This document shows, in pieces, positions 43,334 through 51,938 of a stretch of 64,000 bases of DNA; the stretch's first letter is position 1; each line of letters begins with the position of its first letter. Made by a program: the position numbers and the translations under genes. The notes beneath the pieces were generated by a model that was not told the DNA's origin, did not search any database, and worked only from the letters and a program-made list of their open reading frames with translations. The stretch lies in contig NZ_FNQT01000003.1 in the NCBI RefSeq assembly GCF_900107665.1, forward strand, positions 124,001 to 188,000. The letters are read 5' to 3'. Source of the stretch: Haloplanus vescus (GTDB lineage Archaea > Halobacteriota > Halobacteria > Halobacteriales > Haloferacaceae).

Positions 43334-44269
43334 ATGGCACGGCAACGCAAGCCCGACTGGTTGCGCATGCAACCGCCGTCGGGCCAGCGGTTCACGGAGA
43401 TAAAGCAGACGCTCCGCGACCGCGACCTCAACACCGTGTGTGAGGAGGCCAACTGTCCGAATCTGGGCGAATGCTGGAGCGGGCGCAACGGACCGGGAAC
43501 GGCGACGTTCATGCTCATGGGCGACCGCTGTTCGCGGGGCTGTAACTTCTGTGACGTACAGACCGGCGGGATGGAGGCGCTCGACCCCGAGGAACCCGAC
43601 ACCGTCGCCGACGCCGTCGCCGACATCGGACTGGACTACGTCGTCCTGACGAGCGTCGACCGCGACGACCTGCCCGACCAGGGTGCCGACCACTTCGCCC
43701 GCACCGTCGAGGCCATCAAGGCCCGCGACCCGAGCGTCCTCGTCGAAGTCCTCGTCCCCGACTTCCAGGGCGACCTCGACTGCGTGGACCGCATCCTCGA
43801 CGCCGGGCCGGACGTGTTCGCCCACAACGTCGAGACGGTCGAACGCCTCCAGTGGCCCGTCCGCGACCGCCGCGCGGGCTACCACCAGTCGCTCTCGGTC
43901 CTCGAACACGCCGCCGATACCAGCGACGCCTACACCAAGACGAGTCTCATGCTCGGCCTCGGCGAGTACGACCACGAACTCTACCGAGCGCTCTCGGACT
44001 GCCGGGAGGCGGGCGTCGATATCGTCACCCTCGGCCAGTACCTCCAACCCTCTCGTTCCCATCTCGACGTGTACGACTACGTCCATCCCCACGCCTTCGA
44101 GACGTGGCGCCGCGTCGCCGAGGAAGAACTCGACTTCCTCTACTGTGCTAGCGGGCCGATGGTCCGGTCGTCGTACCGCGCGGGCGAACTGTTCGTCGAC
44201 GCCCTCCTCCGCGACGGGCGGAGCGTCGCCGAGGCACGCCGCGAGGCCCGCGAGGGGACGCACGCGTGA
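43334..44269 (+). CDS. lipA: Lipoyl synthase
   Basis: Radical SAM enzyme inserting two sulfurs into octanoyl-E2 or octanoyl-GcvH. The 311-residue protein has both clusters: the auxiliary [4Fe-4S] ligands C36-x4-C41-x5-C47 and the radical SAM C66-x3-C70-x2-C73 (CSRGCNFC). The C-terminal RSSYRAGELF supplies the Ser ligand. The next gene, overlapping by 4 bases, encodes the lipoylated E2 acyltransferase, its likely substrate. No lplA or lipB is in the window. Confidence 0.95.
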   Translation: MARQRKPDWLRMQPPSGQRFTEIKQTLRDRDLNTVCEEANCPNLGECWSGRNGPGTATFMLMGDRCSRGCNFCDVQTGGMEALDPEEPDTVADAVADIGLDYVVLTSVDRDDLPDQGADHFARTVEAIKARDPSVLVEVLVPDFQGDLDCVDRILDAGPDVFAHNVETVERLQWPVRDRRAGYHQSLSVLEHAADTSDAYTKTSLMLGLGEYDHELYRALSDCREAGVDIVTLGQYLQPSRSHLDVYDYVHPHAFETWRRVAEEELDFLYCASGPMVRSSYRAGELFVDALLRDGRSVAEARREAREGTHA

Positions 44270-45660
44270 CCGTCGAAACGGTCGCACTCCCGGACTTGGG
44301 CGAGGGCGTCGCCGAGGGCGAACTCCTCCAGTGGCTGGTCGACGTCGACGAGACGGTGACTGAAGACCAAGTGCTCGCCCAGATGGAGACGGACAAGGCC
44401 ATCGTCGACCTTCCCGCGCCCCACGACGGCCGGGTGGTCGAGCGCCACGCCGAGGCCGGCGATATGGTCCCGGTCGGCGACCCGGTGGTCTCCATCGACG
44501 TCGACGACGACGCCGCGCAGAGCGACACCGACGATACTGCGCCGAGCGACGACGACACTTCAGACCCCGACGAAACGCCACCTCTCGTCCCCGACGGCCG
44601 CGTGTTCGCCCCGCCGCGCGTCCGCCGACTCGCCCGCGAACTTGGCGTCGACATCGGTCGCGTCACCGGTACGGGGCCGAACGGTCGCGTCACGGACGCG
44701 GACGTGCGGGCGGCGAGCGAGGGCGACGAATCCGCAGACTGCGGCGAGGAATCGACCCACGAGACCGACGAGAGGACGACGCCCCAGACCGACGAGGCGG
44801 CGGAATCCACCGCCACGGACGACCGCCCCACCCCACGGACCCCCGCCGACGACGCGACCGACGTGATGCGACCGCGGAGCGACACCGAGGGGCGGACCCA
44901 CCGCGAATCGGCGTCGGCCGTCGACGCCGCGAGCGAGGTCAAGACGACGGTCGATGCGGGGGCGACTCCCCCAGCGGACGACCGGGACTCCGACGGCCCC
45001 ACCACCGTCGAGTTCGACCCCGCGAACGCCGCCGTCTCCCAGACGACACACACCGACCACGCGGACGTGACCGACCTCGTCGAACTGACGACCGAACTCG
45101 ACCCGTACGCCGCGGACGCGGGCGTCGACCTCACGCCGCTTCCCTTCGTGTTGCGCGCCGTGACGCACGCCCTCGCCGAGGTGCCGCGCCTCAACGCCAC
45201 CCTTGACGATGGCGAGGCCGTCCGCCACGACGACTACCACCTCGGCGTGGCGACGGCGACGGGCGCGGGACTCGCGGTGCCCGTCGTCGAACATGTCGAC
45301 CAGCTGGACCTCCTCACTCTCGCGTCCGAGACGGCCGCCGCGCTCGACGCTTCGTCGCCCGACTCCGACGCGACTCGCGCGACGTTCACCGTCACGAACA
45401 CCGGCGCCATCGGCGGGGAGTACGCCACGCCCGCCGTCCGCCCGCCACAGGTGGCGACGCTCGCCCTCGGGCGTCTCCAACCGCGGCCGCGGGTCGTCGA
45501 CGACGCCATCGTCGTCCGGCACACCCTCCCGCTCTCGCTGTCGGTCGACCACCGCGTCGTCGACGGGGCGACGGCCGCTCGCTTCACCAATCGAGTGCGA
45601 GCGTGTCTCTCCGACCCGACGCGCCTGCTCTCGCCGCCGGCGGAGGAACAGTTGCGGTAA
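44266..45660 (+). CDS. Dihydrolipoamide acyltransferase (E2 of 2-oxoacid dehydrogenase complex)
   Basis: A 464-residue E2. One lipoyl domain has its Lys44 in METDKAIVDLP. A low-complexity acidic linker follows, then a peripheral-subunit-binding domain (VFAPPRVRRLARELGVDIGRVTGTGPNGRVTDADVRAAS, 107-145). A second linker is very long and Asp/Thr-rich. The catalytic acyltransferase domain has the intact HRVVDG (His429 to Gly434). No E1 gene is adjacent; E3 (lpdA) is 16 kb away in this window. The substrate is unknown. GTG start overlaps lipA. Confidence 0.9.
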   Translation: MTVETVALPDLGEGVAEGELLQWLVDVDETVTEDQVLAQMETDKAIVDLPAPHDGRVVERHAEAGDMVPVGDPVVSIDVDDDAAQSDTDDTAPSDDDTSDPDETPPLVPDGRVFAPPRVRRLARELGVDIGRVTGTGPNGRVTDADVRAASEGDESADCGEESTHETDERTTPQTDEAAESTATDDRPTPRTPADDATDVMRPRSDTEGRTHRESASAVDAASEVKTTVDAGATPPADDRDSDGPTTVEFDPANAAVSQTTHTDHADVTDLVELTTELDPYAADAGVDLTPLPFVLRAVTHALAEVPRLNATLDDGEAVRHDDYHLGVATATGAGLAVPVVEHVDQLDLLTLASETAAALDASSPDSDATRATFTVTNTGAIGGEYATPAVRPPQVATLALGRLQPRPRVVDDAIVVRHTLPLSLSVDHRVVDGATAARFTNRVRACLSDPTRLLSPPAEEQLR

Positions 45661-45699
45661 CCCCGCCATTTAATCACCCTCTCCGTGCAGGGTATCCCC

Positions 45700-46917
45700 A
45701 TGACAGTCACTCTTGAGGATATCGAGGCGGCGCGCGCCCGATTCGACGACCCGGACATCGTCCGACAGACGCCAATCGAGACGAACCGTTCGCTCAGCAA
45801 GATGTCGGGCGGGGACGTCCACCTGAAGATGGAGCACCTCCAGCGGACTGGCTCGTTCAAGACGCGCGGCGCCTACAACAAACTGAAACAGGAGGCCGAG
45901 GACGGCAGCGACAAACACGTCGTCGCCGCCAGCGCCGGCAACCACGCACAGGGCGTCGCCCTCGCGGCCACGACGGTCGGTCTCGACTCGACCATCGTCA
46001 TGCCGACGAACGCCCCACAGGCCAAAATCGACGCCACCCGGAGCTACGGCGCCTCGGTCGAACTCCACGGTGCGAACTTCGGCGAGGCGATGAGCCACGC
46101 ACAGGCGATGGCCGAAGAGCCCGGTCGACTGTTCGTCCACGCCTACGACGACCCCGACATCGTCGCCGGACAGGGGACGCTCGGCCTCGAAATCTACGAG
46201 CAGGTACCCGACGTCGACACCGTCCTCGTCCCCATCGGCGGCGGCGGCCTCATCGGCGGCATCAGCACGGCGCTGAAGTCGCTCGACGATTCGGTGCGCG
46301 TCGTCGGCGTGCAGGCCGAGATGGCCGCGACGGTGCCAGACAGCCTCAACAAGGGCATCCCGGTCGACGAGGACTCGCCCAAGACAATCGCGGACGGCAT
46401 CGCCACGGGGAGCATCTCCGAACTCACGCTCGGGTTGATAGAGGAACACGTCGACGAGGTGGTGACGGTGAGCGACGACGAAATCGCCCAGAGCATCCTC
46501 ACGGTGCTCGAACGCGCGAAGCAGCTGATAGAGGGCGCGGGCGGGGCGTCGGTCGCCGCGCTGTTGAGCGACGAAATCGACGTCGAGGGCGAGACGGTCG
46601 TCCCCCTGCTCTGTGGCGGCAACATCGACATGTCGATGCTCCAGACGGTGCTGACACACGCCCTGACCGACCGCAGCCAACTCCTCCGCCTGCGCATCCG
46701 CATCCGCGACGAACCCGGCGAGATGGGTCGCATCTCGGGCATCATCGGCGACAAGGGGGCGAACATCCGGACGGTCAGACACGACCGCGCTGTCGGCGAC
46801 CTGCACGTCGGCGACGCCTACCTCGTCTTCCAGGTGCTCACGAGCGGTGAGAGCCACGCCACGAACGTCATCGGCGCCATCGAGGACGCCGGCTACGAAG
46901 TCGAGCGCGTCAACTGA
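45700..46917 (+). CDS. ilvA: Threonine ammonia-lyase (serine/threonine dehydratase) with ACT domain
   Basis: Deaminates threonine to 2-oxobutyrate for isoleucine synthesis and can act on serine. The 405-residue fold-type II PLP enzyme has Lys54 in SFKTRGA, the PLP-phosphate loop PIGGGGLIGG and the NHAQGVA cofactor segment. The C-terminal ACT regulatory domain is at about 325-403 (LLRLRIRIRDEPGEMGRISGIIGDKGANI). The CATTTAAT element about 30 nt before the ATG at 45700 favours this start over a GTG 15 bases earlier. Confidence 0.92.
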   Translation: MTVTLEDIEAARARFDDPDIVRQTPIETNRSLSKMSGGDVHLKMEHLQRTGSFKTRGAYNKLKQEAEDGSDKHVVAASAGNHAQGVALAATTVGLDSTIVMPTNAPQAKIDATRSYGASVELHGANFGEAMSHAQAMAEEPGRLFVHAYDDPDIVAGQGTLGLEIYEQVPDVDTVLVPIGGGGLIGGISTALKSLDDSVRVVGVQAEMAATVPDSLNKGIPVDEDSPKTIADGIATGSISELTLGLIEEHVDEVVTVSDDEIAQSILTVLERAKQLIEGAGGASVAALLSDEIDVEGETVVPLLCGGNIDMSMLQTVLTHALTDRSQLLRLRIRIRDEPGEMGRISGIIGDKGANIRTVRHDRAVGDLHVGDAYLVFQVLTSGESHATNVIGAIEDAGYEVERVN

Positions 46918-46964
46918 CGGACGCCAAGAAGTGTGTGCGATTAGTGGATGAGCGGTCGGTTCCT

Positions 46965-46974
46965 ATTATATAAC
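46965..46974 (+). promoter_or_regulatory. TATA box of the polyamine-type ABC operon
   Basis: ATTATATAAC gives a predicted transcription start near 46998 and a leader of about 80 nt. In the leader, a GACACG-ACGTC-CGTGTC inverted repeat (47046-47062) lies 18 nt before the potD-like start codon and could be an operator or an mRNA hairpin. Confidence 0.45.
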
Positions 46975-47080
46975 TTAAACGCCCGCACATAGCCTGCGTA
47001 ATGGTGATGCGTGACACTGTTGCACTCTCTACCGTAACGTGACCGGACACGACGTCCGTGTCAGGCACGAGTCGACTACT

Positions 47081-48313
47081 ATGACCAACGATCACGACCT
47101 CACGCGACGAACGTACCTGCGGGCGGCGGCTGCTGGCGCCGCGATGACCGGGGCGGCCGGTTGCCTCGGCGGCGGTGGCGGCGGCGGTAGCGAGGGGAAC
47201 AGCTGGCGAACACAAGAGCTCGCGACGGTCCCGGCGCCGGGTGACGCTGCACTCTACGAACCCACCGACCAAGACCAGACGGGCGAGACCATCAATCACC
47301 TCACCTGGACGGGGTACGACGCCTCGAACGTCCAAGGCCCGTTCCGGGAACAGTTCGACTGCCAGACGCAGTTGGACCTGTTCACGTCGAATCCGAAGGC
47401 ATTCAACCGGCTCCAGTCCGGCGAGTGGCAGCAGTTCCACCAAGCTACGTTCGACATGGCGTGGATTCCGCGCTTGGCCGAGGCGGGGCTGATTCGGCCC
47501 ATCGACTACGAGGACTGGAAGCCGTACACCTTCGACCAGTACATCGACCTGTTCAAGAAGGAGAACGGGTACAAGTACGCCTTCGTCAACGAGGACGACT
47601 ACACCTTCGACATCGACGGCACGATGTACGGCGCGCCCCAGCGGTTCGGGTGGGCCTCGTTCGTCGTCAACACCGACAACGTCTCCGAGGACGCCTACTC
47701 CAGCTACGACGCCGCGTGGTCCGACGAGTTCGAGGTCGGCATCTACGACCTGATGTTCTGGGGCATCCAGATTATCATGCTCCGCGAGGGCATCGACCCC
47801 TTCAAAGAGCACACCGAAGCCGAAGTCGAACAGGTCCGACAGGCCACCTTCGACCTCTTCGACAACGCGAAGACGCTCCTGCCCGACTTCGCCTCGATGA
47901 ATCAGGCGATGAAGTCCGGCGAAATCGACATCGGCTTCATCTCCGGCAACTGGATCAACGGGACGCTCCGCCGCGGTGGCAACATGCAGTTCGAGGCCGT
48001 CGTCCCGGAGGAGGGGAGCGTCATCTGGGTCGAGACGACAGCCTTCGTCAAGGGCGACCAGCCCACCGTCTCCGACAACTACCTCGCCTACATGCAGCGC
48101 GGCGAGAACGCGCTCAAGCTCTCCTGGCCCACCTCGGGTGGGACGAACGTCGTCCCCCACCAGACGGCGTGGGAGAACTACAACGACCGACAGCGCGAAG
48201 TGCTTCGCGTCGACGAAGTGCGGGACATCATCGACCGGTCGGTGTTCTACACCGGGATTCCGGATCTGGACAAGTTCGAGCCGATCTGGCGCGAAGCCAA
48301 GAGTCGACTCTGA
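47081..48313 (+). CDS. potD: Tat-exported lipoprotein, polyamine-type ABC substrate-binding protein
   Basis: A 410-residue solute receptor. The N-terminus TRRTYLRAAAAGAAMTGAAGC is a twin-arginine signal with lipobox AAGC, so the protein is exported folded and lipid-anchored. After a Gly-rich spacer the mature part resembles the PotD/spermidine-putrescine fold, with a typical hinge stretch (APQRFGWASFVVNTDN). The specific ligand is unknown. ATG at 47081, after a 14-codon in-frame extension that I reject because it precedes the twin-arginine motif. It heads the potD-A-B-C operon. Confidence 0.88.
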   Translation: MTNDHDLTRRTYLRAAAAGAAMTGAAGCLGGGGGGGSEGNSWRTQELATVPAPGDAALYEPTDQDQTGETINHLTWTGYDASNVQGPFREQFDCQTQLDLFTSNPKAFNRLQSGEWQQFHQATFDMAWIPRLAEAGLIRPIDYEDWKPYTFDQYIDLFKKENGYKYAFVNEDDYTFDIDGTMYGAPQRFGWASFVVNTDNVSEDAYSSYDAAWSDEFEVGIYDLMFWGIQIIMLREGIDPFKEHTEAEVEQVRQATFDLFDNAKTLLPDFASMNQAMKSGEIDIGFISGNWINGTLRRGGNMQFEAVVPEEGSVIWVETTAFVKGDQPTVSDNYLAYMQRGENALKLSWPTSGGTNVVPHQTAWENYNDRQREVLRVDEVRDIIDRSVFYTGIPDLDKFEPIWREAKSRL

Positions 48314-48339
48314 GCGGTCCTCGGCTGCGGCGATTATCA

Positions 48340-49401
48340 ATGTTACAGGCAACCGATCTACGGAAGGAGTATGGCTCGCTCGTCGCCGTCGACGATGTCG
48401 ACCTCGAAATCGAGACCGGCGAGTTCGCGACCATCGTCGGCCCGTCCGGGAGTGGCAAGAGTACGCTGTTGCACATGCTCGCCGGCCACCTCGAACCCAG
48501 CGGCGGGACGATTACGCTCGATGGGGAGGACATCACCGACACGAAACCACAGGAGCGCCCCACCAGCCTCGTCTTTCAGTCGTGGGCGCTGTTCCCCCAC
48601 ATGACCGTCCGGGAGAACATCGAGTTCCCGATTCGGACCACGGGGCGGTCGGTGGATGGGCAGGTGGAAACGCTGCTCGAACAGGTTCAGCTCGACCCCG
48701 AGGTGCAGGCGGACAAGCAGGTGTCGGAGCTCTCCGGCGGGCAGCGCCAGCGGGTCGCGCTCGCGCGTTCGCTCGCCTACGACCCCGACATCCTCTTGCT
48801 CGACGAACCGCTCGCGTCGCTCGACTACGTCCTGCAAAAACAGCTCCAGCGCGAACTCGCCGACCTGAACGTCGAACTCGACATGACGTTCGTCTACGTC
48901 ACACACTCGCTGGAAGCGGCGCTCGTGATGAGTGACAAGCTCTTCGTCATCGACGAGGGTGACCTGATTCAGACTGGTCCGCCCGAGGAAATCTACCGCG
49001 AACCGAACAACAAGTTCATCGCGGAGTTCATGGGCGACGCCAACGTCTTCGCCGTCGACGTCGTCGACAGCGACGGCGAGACAGTGACGGTCGACAGCGG
49101 CGAGTTCGAGGGGTCGGTGACGGTGTCGACACCTATCGACGACGCGCCCGAGTACCTCGTCGTCCGCCACGACGACTGTGTGGTCGAACCGACGCTCCGA
49201 CGCGCCGTCGGCGCACCCGTCCACGTCGACAACGTTCTCGTCCGCGGCAACACCGTCCTGGTCGAGTGTTCGTCGACCACTACCGACGACGACTACGTCG
49301 CCGAGGTGGACTACGACCACTTCGAATCGGTCGACATCGCGGTCGGTGATACCGCGTACATCCAGTGGGAGACCGAGAAATCGATTCTGGTGCCCGAGTG
49401 A
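48340..49401 (+). CDS. potA: ABC transporter ATPase, PotA-like
   Basis: A 353-residue ATPase of the spermidine/putrescine importer group. Walker A is GPSGSGKST (34-42), the signature is LSGGQRQRVALAR, and Walker B is ILLLDEP. The C-terminal TOBE domain (about 270-350) is present, as in PotA. Its TGA shares one base with the ATG of the permease gene. The gap of 26 bp to potD and the overlaps downstream indicate one operon. Confidence 0.93.
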   Translation: MLQATDLRKEYGSLVAVDDVDLEIETGEFATIVGPSGSGKSTLLHMLAGHLEPSGGTITLDGEDITDTKPQERPTSLVFQSWALFPHMTVRENIEFPIRTTGRSVDGQVETLLEQVQLDPEVQADKQVSELSGGQRQRVALARSLAYDPDILLLDEPLASLDYVLQKQLQRELADLNVELDMTFVYVTHSLEAALVMSDKLFVIDEGDLIQTGPPEEIYREPNNKFIAEFMGDANVFAVDVVDSDGETVTVDSGEFEGSVTVSTPIDDAPEYLVVRHDDCVVEPTLRRAVGAPVHVDNVLVRGNTVLVECSSTTTDDDYVAEVDYDHFESVDIAVGDTAYIQWETEKSILVPE

Positions 49402-50336
49402 TGTCCGCGCTAGATACGCTCCGCGGCCGGATGGACGCGGTGGCGACGAGTGACAACCCGCTTGCGACGCTCGTCACGCCCCCGTACGTTCTCTTGCTTC
49501 CGCTCGCGGTTCTGTTGCTCGTCATGTTCGTCGGCCCGATGGTCGCCATCGTGTTGTTCTCCGTCCAGCCGGGCAACGCCATCTCGCTGAACCCCGGGAC
49601 GTGGACGGTCGAACACTACGCCGAGATACTCGGCGGCATGGCGAGCGGCGAGGGGGTGTACGGCGACGTCCTCGTCAACACGGCCGCCGTGAGCGCCGTC
49701 ACCACCGTCGTGACGCTCGTGCTCTCCTACCCGGCGGCCTACGCGCTCGCCCGCAAAATCAAGCGGTACAAGACGGTGTTCTTGCTCGTGCTCATCATCC
49801 CCCTGTTCACGAGCGTGAACATCCGGGTGTTCGGATGGGCGCTCTTTCTCGTCAACAACGGCGTCCTCGAAAGCGTCGTCAGCCTGTTCGGCGTGTCGAA
49901 CTACCCCACGATGATGTACCAGCGGTGGACGATTATCCTCGGGACGACATACGTCTACATGCCGTTCATGCTGTTCCCCATCTACCTGTCTCTCCTCTCC
50001 ATCGAGGACGAGACTATCGCGGCGGCGCAGGACTTGGGCGCGAACCGGTGGACGCTCTTCCGGCGAATCGTCCTCCCGCTGAGCAAGCCCGGCGTCATCA
50101 TCGGCTCGCTGTTCGTGTTCATCCTCAGCCTCGGTGCCGACGTGGAGGCACAGATTCTCGGCGGTGGCTCGATTTTCACCATGGCGAGCAACATCAACTA
50201 CTCGTTCGGGTACAGTCAGAACTGGCCACTCGGTTCCGCACAGGCCGTCGGCCTCCTCATCATCACCGTCGTCTGCGGGGTCATCATTCTGCGGACGATC
50301 AATCTGAAGGAAATCGCGTCGCGAGGTGACGCATGA
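49401..50336 (+). CDS. potB: ABC transporter permease 1, PotB-like
   Basis: A 311-residue permease with six membrane helices and the cytoplasmic EAA-like loop AAQDLGANRWTLFRRIVLPLSKPG that contacts the ATPase. It overlaps potA by 1 base and potC by 4. ATG at 49401 is used; the upstream in-frame start lies within potA. Confidence 0.9.
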   Translation: MSALDTLRGRMDAVATSDNPLATLVTPPYVLLLPLAVLLLVMFVGPMVAIVLFSVQPGNAISLNPGTWTVEHYAEILGGMASGEGVYGDVLVNTAAVSAVTTVVTLVLSYPAAYALARKIKRYKTVFLLVLIIPLFTSVNIRVFGWALFLVNNGVLESVVSLFGVSNYPTMMYQRWTIILGTTYVYMPFMLFPIYLSLLSIEDETIAAAQDLGANRWTLFRRIVLPLSKPGVIIGSLFVFILSLGADVEAQILGGGSIFTMASNINYSFGYSQNWPLGSAQAVGLLIITVVCGVIILRTINLKEIASRGDA

Positions 50337-51139
50337 GCGCCGAATCCAGCACGCTGACCGACCGCCTCGGCGCCGGTGCGTGGTACGGCTACGTCGCCCT
50401 CGTGGCGCTCTTTTTCCTGACGCCGCTGTTCTCGCTCGTCATCGCCTCCTTCTACGACGGGCGCTTTTTCTCCATCGTCGACTACGAGTTCTCGCTCGAC
50501 TGGTACCGGGCGGCGCTCGCGTCGGGGAGCATCCGCTCTGCCTTCCTGAACACCGTCCGCATCTCGGTGCCGGTGACGATTCTGAGCACCATCATCGGCA
50601 CGGGCGGCGCTATCGCGTACACTCGCTACGAGTTCCCGTGGCAAGAGCAGTTCAAACTGCTCGCGCTCCTGCCCATCTTCTTCCCCCTCATCCTCCTCGG
50701 TCTCGGGATGTCGATGTGGTCGAGCGTCATCGGCCTCGGCTACGGCATCGTCCCGTCGATAATCGGCGAACTCGTCTGGATTTCGCCCATCGTCATGTTC
50801 GTCGTCTCCATCACCGCACTGGGTGTCGACCCCAACATCGAGGAGGCGGCGCGTGACCTCGGCGCCGACACCGTCACGCTCTACCGGGAGGTGACGCTTC
50901 CCCTCATCAAGGACGGCGTCGTCTCCGGCGCCATCTTCGCGTTCGTGCTCTCGTGGAACAACTACTACATCGTCTCCTATCTCTCCGGACCGCAGAGCAC
51001 GATTACGACGTGGATTCACGGCCGGATGACGCAGGGCTTTACGCCCGTCGTCCCCGCCGTAGCGTCGCTTATCTTCTACGTCTCGCTCCTCCTGGTCGTC
51101 GCCGCCTTCGTCGTCGAGTTCCGTGACGACGGTGAGTGA
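50333..51139 (+). CDS. potC: ABC transporter permease 2, PotC-like
   Basis: A 268-residue permease. Six helices, EAA loop AARDLGADTVTLYREVTLPLIKDG. ATGA overlap with potB. Both permeases keep the conserved Gly of the EAA loop, so the importer should be functional. A region rich in palindromes follows before the HTH_10 regulator. Confidence 0.9.
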   Translation: MSAESSTLTDRLGAGAWYGYVALVALFFLTPLFSLVIASFYDGRFFSIVDYEFSLDWYRAALASGSIRSAFLNTVRISVPVTILSTIIGTGGAIAYTRYEFPWQEQFKLLALLPIFFPLILLGLGMSMWSSVIGLGYGIVPSIIGELVWISPIVMFVVSITALGVDPNIEEAARDLGADTVTLYREVTLPLIKDGVVSGAIFAFVLSWNNYYIVSYLSGPQSTITTWIHGRMTQGFTPVVPAVASLIFYVSLLLVVAAFVVEFRDDGE

Positions 51140-51160
51140 GCGACGACCCGATTCTATTAC

Positions 51161-51238
51161 CCGGATATATCCGGCTCGATTGGGCACAACCCGTAAATAT
51201 GTGGGTAGTCAATTGCCCACAACCACCACAGGGTGTGG
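51161..51238 (+). promoter_or_regulatory. Palindrome-rich operator region of the HTH_10 regulator
   Basis: Three symmetric elements lie between potC and the regulator gene: a perfect 14-base palindrome CCGGATATATCCGG (51161-51174) with a TATA core, TGTGGG-N10-CCCACA (51200-51221), and CCACA-GGG-TGTGG (51226-51238). A TATA-like GTAAATAT (51193-51200) predicts transcription from about 51222-51226, so the second and third elements would cover the start of transcription. The four TGTGG/CCACA half-sites suggest one dimeric regulator, possibly the gene's own product. Confidence 0.5.
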
Positions 51239-51242
51239 CTCG

Positions 51243-51938
51243 ATGCTCGAATACACATTCAGAATCAGACACGAGGGGTGTTGGACCGAGACGGTCGACG
51301 ACGCGTTCCCGGGCGTCGCGGCGACTATCATCTACTCTTATCGCTTGACTGGGACGAGCATCACGATGATTGAAGCGACGGGAATCGACGAGAGCCGGGT
51401 CGACGCGCTGGTGGAGTGGCTTGGCGACCACGAGGTCATGACCTCGGCCCAGTTGGTCAGCTACCACGAGGGGCGGGACACGGCGTTCATCAGCCTCGAG
51501 GGCGACTATCGCACCGACACCGAACCCGTGTTGAACGTCCTCCTGCGGAACAACTGCTTCCCGACGATTCCCGCCACCGTCTCCAACGGGCGCGAACACT
51601 GGAGCGTCCTCGCCTCCACACGCGAGGAGGTGAGCACGACTCACGAAGAGCTCCGGGCCATCGGCTCCGTCGAGGTTGACGCGCTCCGACAGCCGGAACT
51701 CGGCCGACTCCTCACGGGCTTGACGGAGATTAAACAGGCAGTCCAAGACCTCTCGCCCCGGCAGACCGAGGTGCTCGCCCGCGCTATCGAACACGGCTAC
51801 TACGACTCGCCCCGCGGCTGCAACATCGAAGAACTCGCGGCGATGGATTCGGCGAACACCTCGACGGTCGGCGAACACCTCCGTCGCTCGGAAGCGAAGA
51901 TTCTGGAGGCGGTCGGGTCGATGCTGACCCAGACCTAG
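51243..51938 (+). CDS. Bacterio-opsin-activator-like HTH_10 regulator of the amine cluster
   Basis: A 231-residue regulator: an N-terminal sensor-like half (MLEYTFRIRHEGCWTETVDDAFPG) with no obvious cofactor motif, then HTH_10 (LSPRQTEVLARAIEHGYYDSPRGCNIEELAAMDSANTSTVGEHLRRSEAKIL). It lies between the ABC operon and the glutamine-synthetase-like gene, so it is the natural candidate regulator of both. ATG at 51243 is used; the 40 codons upstream cover the operator region. Its 3' end overlaps the convergent GS gene by 4 bases. Confidence 0.87.
   Translation: MLEYTFRIRHEGCWTETVDDAFPGVAATIIYSYRLTGTSITMIEATGIDESRVDALVEWLGDHEVMTSAQLVSYHEGRDTAFISLEGDYRTDTEPVLNVLLRNNCFPTIPATVSNGREHWSVLASTREEVSTTHEELRAIGSVEVDALRQPELGRLLTGLTEIKQAVQDLSPRQTEVLARAIEHGYYDSPRGCNIEELAAMDSANTSTVGEHLRRSEAKILEAVGSMLTQT

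Noticed and set aside
51123-51242. 40-codon N-terminal extension of the HTH_10 regulator
   Set aside because: It spans the palindromic promoter region and lacks similarity to the sensor half; ATG at 51243 is preferred.
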